A stretch of DNA of 64,000 nt from Dietzia sp032248695 (lineage in GTDB: Bacteria; Actinomycetota; Actinomycetes; Mycobacteriales; Mycobacteriaceae), in contig NZ_JAVHXC010000001.1 in the NCBI RefSeq assembly GCF_032248695.1, forward strand, positions 620,001-684,000, in the 5' to 3' direction. A program made the translations under genes and the position numbers. Shown here one piece after another: positions 49,155-56,676 of this stretch. How positions within the stretch are numbered: position 1 is the first letter of the stretch; each line of letters opens with the position of its first letter. The notes beneath the pieces are model-generated. The model was not told the origin of the DNA. It saw only the letters and a list, made by a program, of their open reading frames with translations, and made no database searches.

Positions 49155-50713
49155 GCTCCCCTACGGACGCCGGTGGTCACGACGTCCGCCTGTTCCACCA
49201 CGGACTCCGGAATCGACAGAGACGGGTCGACCGAAATAGTCTTGGGGATGAGGTAACCCTCGAGACCGGCCACCCCGTGCTCCCGGCCGATTCCCGACTC
49301 CTTGAACCCGCCGAACGGGGAGTTGAAATCCGCCGAGAACGAGTTGACCGAGAACGTTCCAGTTCTTACTTTGCGGGCGAGGCGAAAGCCCCTCTCCACA
49401 TCCGAGGTGTAGACCGATCCCGCGAGGCCGTATCGACTGTCGTTGGCGATCCGGATGGCGTCCTCCTCGTCGGTGTACTTGAGCACCGCCACGACGGGGC
49501 CGAACACCTCCTCCTGGGCGATCTCCATGTCGGGAGTGACGTCGATGAGAAGGGTGGGTTCGACATACCAGCCCTTGTCGGCCCCCTCCGGGATACCGCC
49601 GCCGAACGCCACCTTCGCCCCCTGTTCGACGGCGCGCCTGATCATCGCCAGGACGTTCTCGCGGTGGGATTCGGTGATGAGAGGCCCCATGTCCGTGTCC
49701 TCGGAATGAGGATCACCGACCTTGATGTCGGCCATTGCCGCAACCAATCGATCCACCAGTTCGTCATGGCGGGCCTCCGAGACGAGGAACCGACTCTGAC
49801 ACACGCAACTCTGTCCGCTGCTAGGGATGACACTGACCCCGAGCAGGATCGGGACAGTGGTGTCGAGATCGGCATCGTCCAAGACGATCGCGGCAGACTT
49901 TCCGCCGAGTTCCAGCACGACCGGCCGGATGAGCGAACCGCATTCGCGGCCGATTTGGGAGCCGACGCTCGTGGATCCTGTGAAGCTCACCATATCGACG
50001 TCCGGGTGGGAGACCAGGTAGGCGGACTCTTCTGGGCCAGCGGCCACGATGTTGATGACCCCGGGCGGAAAACCGACTTCGTCGATCAGATTCCCCAATG
50101 CGAACACGGCGAGAGGGTCGGGCTCCGGAACCTTCACCACAACGGTGCATCCGGCGACGATGGCCGGTGCGACCTTCTGGGATGTCCCAGGCATGGTGAA
50201 GTTGTAGGCGACCATCGTCGCCACTACTCCGACCGGCTCCTTGACAACGAGGGCCTGAGTCTCGTACGGCATGATCATGCCGCCGGCCGATCCTCCGGCG
50301 AGCGGTCCGAGGTCGGCCTTGCGCACTTCCTGGAACGGGTAGTTACGTCCCACCTCCGCGTTGTAGTTCCAATGCAGGGTGGGCGCGACGGCCTGGTAGA
50401 CGTCGGCGAGCATCCGCGTACACCCCAGCTCGTCGACCAGCAATTCGGCCATTTCGTCCTTGACCTCGTAGAGCCGGGTCGCGAGCGCCTCACACAACGC
50501 GGCACGCTCCTCGACCGGCCGACTCGCCCAGTCAGTCTCGTAGAACGCGCGCCGGGCCGCCTCGACGGCGGCGTCAATGTCGTCGCGGGTGGCGCGGGGC
50601 ACCTCGCCGATCGGCTCGCCCGTCGACGGGGACACGACGGTAAACTTCTCGGTCGACGCCGTCGGCCGCCACTTCCCGTCGATGTAGAACTCGTTGTAGC
50701 TCCTGGGGAGCAT
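49151..50713 (-). CDS. NAD-dependent aldehyde dehydrogenase
   Basis: A 520-residue ALDH-superfamily enzyme that oxidises an aldehyde to an acid. VLELGGKSAAIVLDDADLD carries the catalytic Glu, SSGQSCVCQSRFLV the nucleophilic Cys (about residue 297), and FKESGIGREHG the C-terminal motif. The length is slightly above usual owing to a C-terminal extension (SLSIPESVVEQADVVTTG). AGGAGG precedes ATG 50713. It follows the reductase gene in the P450 operon. It could turn the aldehyde from an alcohol oxidised by the P450 or alcohol dehydrogenases into the acid that the CoA ligase activates. Confidence 0.93.
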   Translation of the reverse strand: MLPRSYNEFYIDGKWRPTASTEKFTVVSPSTGEPIGEVPRATRDDIDAAVEAARRAFYETDWASRPVEERAALCEALATRLYEVKDEMAELLVDELGCTRMLADVYQAVAPTLHWNYNAEVGRNYPFQEVRKADLGPLAGGSAGGMIMPYETQALVVKEPVGVVATMVAYNFTMPGTSQKVAPAIVAGCTVVVKVPEPDPLAVFALGNLIDEVGFPPGVINIVAAGPEESAYLVSHPDVDMVSFTGSTSVGSQIGRECGSLIRPVVLELGGKSAAIVLDDADLDTTVPILLGVSVIPSSGQSCVCQSRFLVSEARHDELVDRLVAAMADIKVGDPHSEDTDMGPLITESHRENVLAMIRRAVEQGAKVAFGGGIPEGADKGWYVEPTLLIDVTPDMEIAQEEVFGPVVAVLKYTDEEDAIRIANDSRYGLAGSVYTSDVERGFRLARKVRTGTFSVNSFSADFNSPFGGFKESGIGREHGVAGLEGYLIPKTISVDPSLSIPESVVEQADVVTTGVRRGA

Positions 50714-50771
50714 CGATCCTCCTGATGTGGTGTGAGTAAGGTCGGTGCTGCGGCAGCGACCGCCGAGATGA

Positions 50772-51773
50772 CTACAGATCCAGAACGAGGCGCGGGCACG
50801 AGGCGCGGGAAACGCAGATCATCATGGTTTCCTGGGCGTCCTGCTCATCAGGGGACAGCACGACGTCGCGGTGTTCCGCGGTGCCGTCGAGAATCGGTGT
50901 CTCACAGGAGCCACACGTGCCCTCGGTGCATGAGGTCGGCACGTAGACTCCCGCCTCATTGACCACTTCGAGGATCGTCCGGTCCTCGGGCACGTGAACC
51001 GTTATGCCGGTCTGCGCCAGTTCCACCTCGAACCCAGTGTCGGCGGACGTGTCGATCTGGATCGCCGTGAACCGCTCGATGTTCAGCGTGCCTTGCGGCC
51101 AGGACTGACACCGCTCCTCGACCGCCGCGAGCAGCGGCTCCGGGCCGCAGCTGTAAACTAGGGTCTCTTTTGTCGCGGTGCCCAGCAGTCCGTCGAGATC
51201 AATGAGACCGTTGACGTCCTCGGGCCAGATAGTGACCCGATCACCCAGTTCGCGCAGGTCATCCACGTAACCCATCGTGGACTCGCTGCGGCCACCGTAG
51301 ACGAACCGCCATTCGGCGCCGGCGGCCTCCACCGCACGCATCATCGGGATCAGCGGGGTCACGCCGATCCCTCCGGCGATGAACAAGTACCGCTGCGACT
51401 CGTGAAGCGGGAAGTGGTTCCGCGGCCCCCGCAGTTCGACCGACGTGCCAGCCCGGAGTTCCTCGTGGATGCGGCGCGACCCTCCCCTGCCCTCTTTCTC
51501 CAGGAGGACCGCGACCGTGAAAGTCGTGCGGTCAGCCGGATCCCCGCACAGTGAGTACTGCCTGATCTCCCCGTCGTCTAGAACGATGTCCACATGGGCG
51601 CCCGGCTCCCACCGCGGCAGGTCACCGTCGTCAGCGGCGCGGAACACTAGCTCGACGATGCCCTCGGCGATCTCCCGCCGGCGGTCCACGATCGCACTAA
51701 TCGCCCGGTCACCGATCGCTTTCTCCCCCAGGTCGACAATGTCCGTACGCGCGGGTTCCTGAACCATGGTCAT
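50772..51773 (-). CDS. Phthalate-dioxygenase-reductase-type electron transfer protein (flavin + 2Fe-2S)
   Basis: A 333-residue reductase. A flavin-binding barrel comes first (IRQYSLCGDP near residue 75 and SRRIHEEL), then the NAD domain (YLFIAGGIGVTPLIPMMRAV, LVYSCGPEPLL), then a C-terminal plant-type 2Fe-2S domain with PTSCTEGTCGSCETP and a fourth Cys in MMICVSR. It passes electrons from NAD(P)H to an oxygenase. It may reduce the P450 directly through its own cluster or by way of the ferredoxin encoded seven bases upstream. ATG 51773 follows GAGG; the longer frame reads Arg/Pro-rich and is rejected. Confidence 0.9.
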   Translation of the reverse strand: MTMVQEPARTDIVDLGEKAIGDRAISAIVDRRREIAEGIVELVFRAADDGDLPRWEPGAHVDIVLDDGEIRQYSLCGDPADRTTFTVAVLLEKEGRGGSRRIHEELRAGTSVELRGPRNHFPLHESQRYLFIAGGIGVTPLIPMMRAVEAAGAEWRFVYGGRSESTMGYVDDLRELGDRVTIWPEDVNGLIDLDGLLGTATKETLVYSCGPEPLLAAVEERCQSWPQGTLNIERFTAIQIDTSADTGFEVELAQTGITVHVPEDRTILEVVNEAGVYVPTSCTEGTCGSCETPILDGTAEHRDVVLSPDEQDAQETMMICVSRASCPRLVLDL

Positions 51774-51780
51774 TGCTACC

Positions 51781-51975
51781 TCAGGATTCCCGCACGATGG
51801 AGATGGCTGATTCCGGGCACGCCCGCACCAACCGTCGTGCGGTCTCGGCCGACATTTCCGGCGCATCCTCGCGAACCACGCCGCGTCCCCGGTCGTCCTC
51901 GGCGATGTGGCCGGGCTCCAGCGTGTAACAACGAGCGTGGCCGACACAGAACTCGTGATCGATCTTGACCTTCAT
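51781..51975 (-). CDS. 3Fe-4S-type P450 ferredoxin
   Basis: A 64-residue ferredoxin, the usual length for actinobacterial P450 redox partners. The cluster motif is CVGHARC ... CPESAI: His replaces the residue that is Cys in 4Fe-4S proteins, so three Cys (about residues 10, 16, 54) bind a 3Fe-4S cluster. Acidic surface residues follow (EDDRGRG, EDAPE). It is directly downstream of the P450 at 52008 and upstream of the reductase, a textbook class I P450 electron chain. Confidence 0.92.
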   Translation of the reverse strand: MKVKIDHEFCVGHARCYTLEPGHIAEDDRGRGVVREDAPEMSAETARRLVRACPESAISIVRES

Positions 51976-52007
51976 GGTGCGTCCTCTCGGGTGTGCGTCG
52001 TCCGAAC

Positions 52008-53267
52008 TCAGCGGACGGCCGCGGCAGGGGTGATCTCATCGACGGTGACCACAAACTCGGTGAGACCGCGGGTTGGCATCGAGTGAGTCTTGATCGTCTG
52101 GTCGGGAGCGAGGGCGATTCCCGGCATCCGGGTGAGCACCGCCGTGAACGCCACTCGCAAGAAGATGCGGGCGAGGTTGGATCCGAGACAGCGATGGATG
52201 CCGGCACCGAATGAGACGTGGCGCTTGTTCTCCCTGTGCACGTCCCAGGAGTCCGCGTTCGCGAAAACCGACTCGTCACGATTCGCCGAACCCGGCAGGT
52301 TCCAGATCTTGTCGCCGGGCTTGAGGTCGTAACCGTTGAGGGTCGTCTCGGTGGTGACGGTCCGTTGCATGAGTGTGACGTTGACGAACAAACGCAGGGC
52401 TTCCTCGATGGCCTCGTCGAGGAGGGACGGGTCGTCCTGCAACTCCTTGAGGTCATCCGGGTGGGTGGCCATGTGGTGGATGGTCCCGCTGAGGACGGTG
52501 CCGGTGGACTCGAGACCGCCGAGCGTCAAAGCGATCATGATCTTGATGAGGTCGGAGTCCTCGGGGACCTCCCCACCGGGCCTGCAAGTGGCCAGGACGG
52601 TGACGATGTCGTCGTCGCCCCGGGGGTTCTCGCGGCGATCCCGGAGAATCTCCATGAGGGCTGCGCTGAGGCTTGCGAACGCATCGACCGCGCGCTCGGG
52701 GACGATCAGTGCGTCCTGCGCCCACTCCGAGAACTGGAGGATCCGGTCACTGTCCGCCGGGATGCCGAGGATCGCTGCGAAGATCGCGCGGGCCTGCATC
52801 GGTCGGACGAACTCGTCCATGACCTTGAAGCTCGTACGTCCTTGGAGGCTGGCGAGGAGGTCGTCGGCGATGCCCTCGATCAGCTCTGAGTGTGCCTCCA
52901 TCTTCTTGAGGGTCATCAACGGCTCGATAATCCTGCGCCACTCGCTGTGGACTGGAGGGTCAGTGTCGAGGGGGATGAACACCGGGGTGTCGTTGGGGTC
53001 GTCGTAGCGGCGATCGGCGAGATGGGAGGCCGCGCGACCGGACTGGAAGGTCCGCCAGTCGCGCTGGATCTTCCACAGGTCCTTGTAGCGGGTCACGAGG
53101 GGCACGGCGGTGTTGCCCTGCTTGTGGAACGCGAGGTCGTGGTTCTCTCGCAGATGCTTGAGGATCTCGAGGTTGTTCTCGTTGTACTCGTCGGACCACA
53201 TGTCGACGAACGGGCACTGAGGGTTGTCCGCATCAACGGTGCTCGGATCGGGCAGTTGCTTACCCAT
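52008..53267 (-). CDS. Cytochrome P450 (first)
   Basis: A 419-residue soluble bacterial P450. The heme loop FGAGIHRCLG supplies the Cys ligand, the K-helix ExxR is EEALR, and the I-helix reads LGGLESTGTVL, with Glu-Ser-Thr where many P450s have (D/E)-T-T. It hydroxylates an unactivated carbon with O2 and two electrons from the ferredoxin encoded next. The N-terminal VDADNPQCPFVDMW is long and hydrophilic, so there is no membrane anchor. It lies in an operon behind an NTF2-like gene whose promoter carries operator site 11. CYP family cannot be named from sight. Confidence 0.93.
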   Translation of the reverse strand: MGKQLPDPSTVDADNPQCPFVDMWSDEYNENNLEILKHLRENHDLAFHKQGNTAVPLVTRYKDLWKIQRDWRTFQSGRAASHLADRRYDDPNDTPVFIPLDTDPPVHSEWRRIIEPLMTLKKMEAHSELIEGIADDLLASLQGRTSFKVMDEFVRPMQARAIFAAILGIPADSDRILQFSEWAQDALIVPERAVDAFASLSAALMEILRDRRENPRGDDDIVTVLATCRPGGEVPEDSDLIKIMIALTLGGLESTGTVLSGTIHHMATHPDDLKELQDDPSLLDEAIEEALRLFVNVTLMQRTVTTETTLNGYDLKPGDKIWNLPGSANRDESVFANADSWDVHRENKRHVSFGAGIHRCLGSNLARIFLRVAFTAVLTRMPGIALAPDQTIKTHSMPTRGLTEFVVTVDEITPAAAVR

Positions 53268-53323
53268 GGTGCTTCTCCTGGAGTGTGAGGGGCGAGTGAG
53301 GGGCCGGTCGGATACGACCGGTG

Positions 53324-53794
53324 TCAGGACTTGAGTCCCTCGGGCAGCAATTCCGACTCGTCGGCCTCGACGAGCGATCCCCCGAGGGCGCGGAAGAGGA
53401 TGATCGAGTCGTAGTACTCGACGAAGCGCGCGACCTTGCCGTCACGAAGAACGAAGCGGGCGATGTACTCGTTGGCGTAGCGGACGCCGCTACGGAGCGT
53501 CATGTCGCTTTTGTAGGTGGCGATAACGACGTTCGGGTCGTTCGCGAGCGTGTCCATCGACATGTCGTGGAGATTCTCGGAGCCCTCGATCATGTGGTCT
53601 CGGGCCTGGCCGAGCACCTCCATGTAGGCCGCGCGACCTACGGTCTCGCGTTCGAATGTCGGCGGGCGGAACGGGAGCTCGAAGACGATGTCCTCGGTGG
53701 ACAAATCGTGCATCGTTTCGATGTCCCACTTATTGAGCGCGTCTGTGTAGTCGCGCACCAGATCCAAGTTCCTGCGCCGAAGATCCTCGGTCAT
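53324..53794 (-). CDS. SnoaL/NTF2-like protein
   Basis: A 156-residue NTF2-like protein, first gene of the P450/ferredoxin/reductase/ALDH operon. It begins LRRRNLDLVRDYTDALNKWD, then DIVFELPFRPPTFERETVGR and YIARFVLRDGKVARFVEYYD. The ATG at 53794 is chosen because GGAGGGGAAG lies just before it; an in-frame ATG at 53809 is itself part of that ribosome-binding site. Being co-transcribed with a P450, it may process the hydroxylated product or bind the substrate. No catalytic residue can be named. Confidence 0.78.
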   Translation of the reverse strand: MTEDLRRRNLDLVRDYTDALNKWDIETMHDLSTEDIVFELPFRPPTFERETVGRAAYMEVLGQARDHMIEGSENLHDMSMDTLANDPNVVIATYKSDMTLRSGVRYANEYIARFVLRDGKVARFVEYYDSIILFRALGGSLVEADESELLPEGLKS

Positions 53795-53818
53795 CTTCTT
53801 CCCCTCCATTGGGTCGAG

Positions 53819-53866
53819 TTGAATTCACTTAGGGCGAACTGTAACCACGGTCACACGGTGACGCAA
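53819..53866 (-). promoter_or_regulatory. P450-operon promoter with operator site 11a
   Basis: Minus-strand TTGCGT (53866-53861), a 17-base spacer and TACAGT (53843-53838) precede TTGAATTCACTTAGG (53819-53833), which matches the sites at 20180 and 36359 in left arm and spacer. The site covers the expected transcription start. Confidence 0.65.
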
Positions 53867-53896
53867 GCCATATTGACAAACAACTTGGATTTCCTT

Positions 53897-53919
53897 GTTT
53901 GTTCGCACTCCGAACAAAC
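53897..53919. promoter_or_regulatory. Nine-base-arm palindrome of a different type
   Basis: GTTTGTTCG (53897-53905) and CGAACAAAC (53911-53919) are perfect inverted repeats with a five-base spacer, about 30 bases upstream of the -35 box of the P450 operon. A related TTGACAAACAA lies at 53873-53883. It could be an activator or second repressor site; it does not match the 15-bp family. The rest of the 370-base gap (53795-54165) holds no gene. Confidence 0.5.
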
Positions 53920-54110
53920 TTGCAGGTCAGAACCGCTTCCCGGCCGGCCATCATGTCGCCGCAGGTAGGGCCACTAAACTATGACGTGGCAACGAAACTG
54001 GGCTAGCGTCCGTTTCGCCACCCCCACGGGTTTGACAGGTGCCTGATGGCAGCCCCCGGAATCCGAGCCCGTTCGCCGTCTCGGCCGAACCGGTTTGATC
54101 CGCAGTCTCA

Positions 54111-54149
54111 TGACGGTCGGGCCCGGGGATGCCCCGAGCCCGACCGTCA
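54111..54149 (-). terminator. Hairpin terminator after the EthD-like gene
   Basis: TGACGGTCGGGC (54111-54122) pairs with GCCCGACCGTCA (54138-54149), and CGGGG/CCCCG extends the stem inside. It lies 17 bases after the EthD-like stop at 54166 and separates the two P450 operons. Confidence 0.75.
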
Positions 54150-54165
54150 AATTGCAGACGCGCTG

Positions 54166-54534
54166 TCAGTCGTCTGCCGACCCCTCCGACACGAGCTGAA
54201 CACGCGACACCTCGTAGACGTCGATGTGTTGGACGAATCCGGTGTTGTCGCCGTTCGCGGCCGCCCACCCCTCACTCTCGGGCGCCTTCCTGAGCGCCTC
54301 CTCCGACTCGAACGCCATGATCGAGAACGCGTCGGGCTTAGGCGCCCCCTCGGGGATCCCCCAGTTCGTCATCGGGTTGTCATTGAGGAAGGTATGCCAC
54401 CACGCGACACCGGGAATCGACTTGCCGATGTCCGCGTGCTTGCTCAGGTAGTGATCGCGGAATTCCTCGGGCGAAGTTCCCGCCCAGCGATAGAGGGCGA
54501 ACAGATATACAGGCTGATTCTCGATCGAGACCAT
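54166..54534 (-). CDS. EthD-like dimeric alpha/beta-barrel protein
   Basis: A 122-residue EthD-type protein: PVYLFALYRWAGTSPEEFRDHYLSKHADIGKSIPG followed by FSIMAFESEEALRKA. It is the last gene of the unit ABM-like protein, P450, EthD-like protein. EthD of ether degradation is required with a P450 (EthB) although its role is unclear, so the pairing here is meaningful. The related gene at 19846 belongs to the same regulon. Confidence 0.8.
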   Translation of the reverse strand: MVSIENQPVYLFALYRWAGTSPEEFRDHYLSKHADIGKSIPGVAWWHTFLNDNPMTNWGIPEGAPKPDAFSIMAFESEEALRKAPESEGWAAANGDNTGFVQHIDVYEVSRVQLVSEGSADD

Positions 54535-54584
54535 GACCGGGTTCCTTTCTAATTGTGGGCGCAGGCGGTTCGACCACCCGTCCC

Positions 54585-55856
54585 CTACGAGATGAAGCGA
54601 ACAGGCAGCGCAGCGGGTCCGTAGAAGTTGAAGCTCTTCTTCGCGGCCGGATCCTCGTCGACCAACTCCACGCCGGAGAAGCGGGAGATAACTTTCTCCA
54701 GCACCATCCGCAGCTCCATTCGCGTCAGAGAGGTGCCGGGACAGACGTGTGGCCCGCCCCCGAAGGCGACGTGATCGGACCGGTCCCTACGACCGAGGTC
54801 CATCCGGCCCGGGGCCTCGAACACCTTCGGGTCGCGGTTCGCTGTGCCCATTCCCACCCACAGCATGTCGCCAGCCCGGAGCTGGTGACCGCCGAGCTCG
54901 ACGTCCTTGGTGACCCCGCGGAATGAGCCCTGCACGGGCGAGAACATACGGAGCATCTCCTCCATGAAATGCGGGATCAGCGCGGTGTCTGCCTTCAGCT
55001 CCGCCCACATCTCCGGATAACGGCCGAGATACTCGATCATCTTCGACAGCGCGGTGGCCGAGGTCTCGCTCCCGCCGACCATCGTCAGCTGGAGCACCTG
55101 GTAGAGATCGTCCCGACCGAGCGGGGTCTCGCTGGCGGAATTGAGCCTCACGATCCGAGAGATGAGGTCCTCGGTCGGGTTGGCCACACGGTCGTCGATC
55201 TGCTTGTTGCAGTAGGCATCGAAGCCGTACCTGGTGTCGACAAGCGCCTCGATCTGCTCGTCGGTCTGGTCGGGGTTGCCGACCATCGAATTGAACCCCT
55301 CGGTCCAGTCGAGCATCTGCGGGACCATATCCCGCGGGAATCCGAGGATGTCAGCGATGACGGTCATCGTGTACTTGTTGGCGAAGTCGTCCACGAACTC
55401 GACCTCCTCGCCGGGTTCGATTCCGCCCACGAAGATGTCCGCCGTCTCCTCGATCCGCGGCGCCCACGACGTCAGCGCTTTCGGAGTGAGCGCGCCCATG
55501 ATGAGCCGTCGGTGCCGACCGTGCTCCGGCGGGTCGGCAAAGAGCAGAACCTTCCGGTCGCTCGTCCCGTAGTCGTCACCGAGTTCCTCCTTGGCGCCCG
55601 GGCGCCGGGCCGCGAGCTCGACCAGGCGCTGCCACTCGTCGGACACCTGTTCGCCGAGCATCTTCTTGGTGGAGAACACCGAGGCGTCTTTGAAGACCTC
55701 CTGGGCGTGCTCGTGGTCGGCCACCACCCAAAACCCCAGCGCGTCACTACGGGAGACCGGACACTCGGAACGCACCTCGTCGAAGGCGGTGTGCGGGCAC
55801 TTGAGCTGCTCGGGGTCGAGACCGAAGAACTTCTCGTAGTCATAGCCGGTGGTCAC
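54585..55856 (-). CDS. Cytochrome P450 (second)
   Basis: A 423-residue soluble P450. Heme loop FGGGPHVCPG, K-helix EEMLR and I-helix TMVGGSETSATAL are intact, with the normal acid-alcohol pair (E-T). GTG 55856 overlaps the stop of the preceding barrel-protein gene (GTGA) and uses GGAGG inside that gene's last codons as ribosome-binding site, so translation is tightly coupled. It differs from the P450 at 52008 in length and sequence and likely acts at another position or on another intermediate. It has no ferredoxin of its own and may share the one at 51781. Confidence 0.93.
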   Translation of the reverse strand: MTTGYDYEKFFGLDPEQLKCPHTAFDEVRSECPVSRSDALGFWVVADHEHAQEVFKDASVFSTKKMLGEQVSDEWQRLVELAARRPGAKEELGDDYGTSDRKVLLFADPPEHGRHRRLIMGALTPKALTSWAPRIEETADIFVGGIEPGEEVEFVDDFANKYTMTVIADILGFPRDMVPQMLDWTEGFNSMVGNPDQTDEQIEALVDTRYGFDAYCNKQIDDRVANPTEDLISRIVRLNSASETPLGRDDLYQVLQLTMVGGSETSATALSKMIEYLGRYPEMWAELKADTALIPHFMEEMLRMFSPVQGSFRGVTKDVELGGHQLRAGDMLWVGMGTANRDPKVFEAPGRMDLGRRDRSDHVAFGGGPHVCPGTSLTRMELRMVLEKVISRFSGVELVDEDPAAKKSFNFYGPAALPVRFIS

Positions 55857-56242
55857 TTAACACCTCCAAGGTGAGTGAACCCACTGACGAACTTGAAAGA
55901 CCGTACGCTCCCGAAGCCCTCGAGCAGTCCGTGGAGCTCCTCGTTCATCGGCCCGTATATCCGCAGATCCAGAACGTCGACCATCGACATGAGCCGGCCG
56001 ATGGTCTCGTGGTCCATCTCCTTCAGATGCCGCACCATCGCCCCGGCGTCCGCGTAGTGCTCGTGCGCGAAGAGGATCCGGGCGCCCTCGTCCAGATAGA
56101 AGTTGTGCCCGCGAATGTGCTCGCCCTCCGCCGAAGAACCGGCGCTCACCTCAGCGAGGATGGATCTGAGTTGGTCGACCGTGACGTCGTCGTGGAGCTT
56201 CATCTCCGAGGTGGCCCGCACTTCGTTGCTGCTGTCCGCCAT
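55853..56242 (-). CDS. Small ferredoxin-like barrel protein (antibiotic biosynthesis monooxygenase-like)
   Basis: A 129-residue protein resembling the ABM/dimeric alpha-beta barrel group: KLHDDVTVDQLRSILAEV, then GHNFYLDEGARILFAHEHY and ADAGAMVRHLKEM, ending in a Phe/Gly-rich tail. Assignment to the ABM fold is by pattern only. ATG 56242 is chosen because GGGAGC lies upstream; the longer in-frame start at 56308 overlaps the promoter. It is the first gene of the second P450 operon, controlled by operator site 11b. Confidence 0.65.
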   Translation of the reverse strand: MADSSNEVRATSEMKLHDDVTVDQLRSILAEVSAGSSAEGEHIRGHNFYLDEGARILFAHEHYADAGAMVRHLKEMDHETIGRLMSMVDVLDLRIYGPMNEELHGLLEGFGSVRSFKFVSGFTHLGGVK

Positions 56243-56262
56243 ACCGCTCCCTTTCGGCTGAA

Positions 56263-56308
56263 TTGAACTCTCTTCAGCGACGCTATGTGAGCCACAACAC
56301 ACTGTCAA
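56263..56308 (-). promoter_or_regulatory. Second P450-operon promoter with operator site 11b
   Basis: Minus-strand TTGACA (56308-56303), a 17-base spacer and TAGCGT (56285-56280) are followed by TTGAACTCTCTTCAG (56263-56277) over the expected start. This is the best -35 box of the regulon. Confidence 0.72.
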
Positions 56309-56676
56309 CGGCTAATGAGTCTTTTGCTGATCGCACCACCAATGACGAGATGGGACCTAAAGTTGATCGATCAAGTCTCGGCTCCCCCCAACCGGTTGGA
56401 CGGGAGTCCTCGTCCTGAACTCGCGCTATAAGTACAACCTCGATGATTACGCGTGGCGGCAAGGTACGTCGATGTCCGCACCGGGCGCAGCGACGGAGAG
56501 CAGCGGGTAGCCTCTAACGATCGGCGCGACGGCGATTGCAGAGTGCGCCAGCGAGCTTGAGGAAGGCTCAGGGAAACTACGCCCCGGAGGCTGGCAGATC
56601 ACGCTCAGGCGCCAGTCGGTTCGCTGGCAGACCGGCGATCCTCAGGAACTCGGTAAGCCCACGGATACCCTGTTCA
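56309..56676. other. Gene-free junction, possible gene remnant
   Basis: No intact gene is present. Bases 56511-56700 on the plus strand are open without a start codon and read ...AIAECASELEEGSGKL followed by RPGGWQITLRRQSVRWQTGD and PTDTLFTIVLLAP, which looks like protein rather than random GC-rich sequence. It may be the decayed end of a gene lost when the P450 block arrived. I do not recognise the family. It marks the change from the less GC-rich P450 block to GC-rich housekeeping sequence. Confidence 0.3.

Noticed and set aside
17391..56277. Classical cholesterol (KstR/KstR2) regulon
   Set aside because: Several enzymes are of sterol-catabolism type, but the ring-cleavage genes (hsaA-D, kshA/B) are absent and the operator does not fit the KstR or KstR2 motifs known to me.
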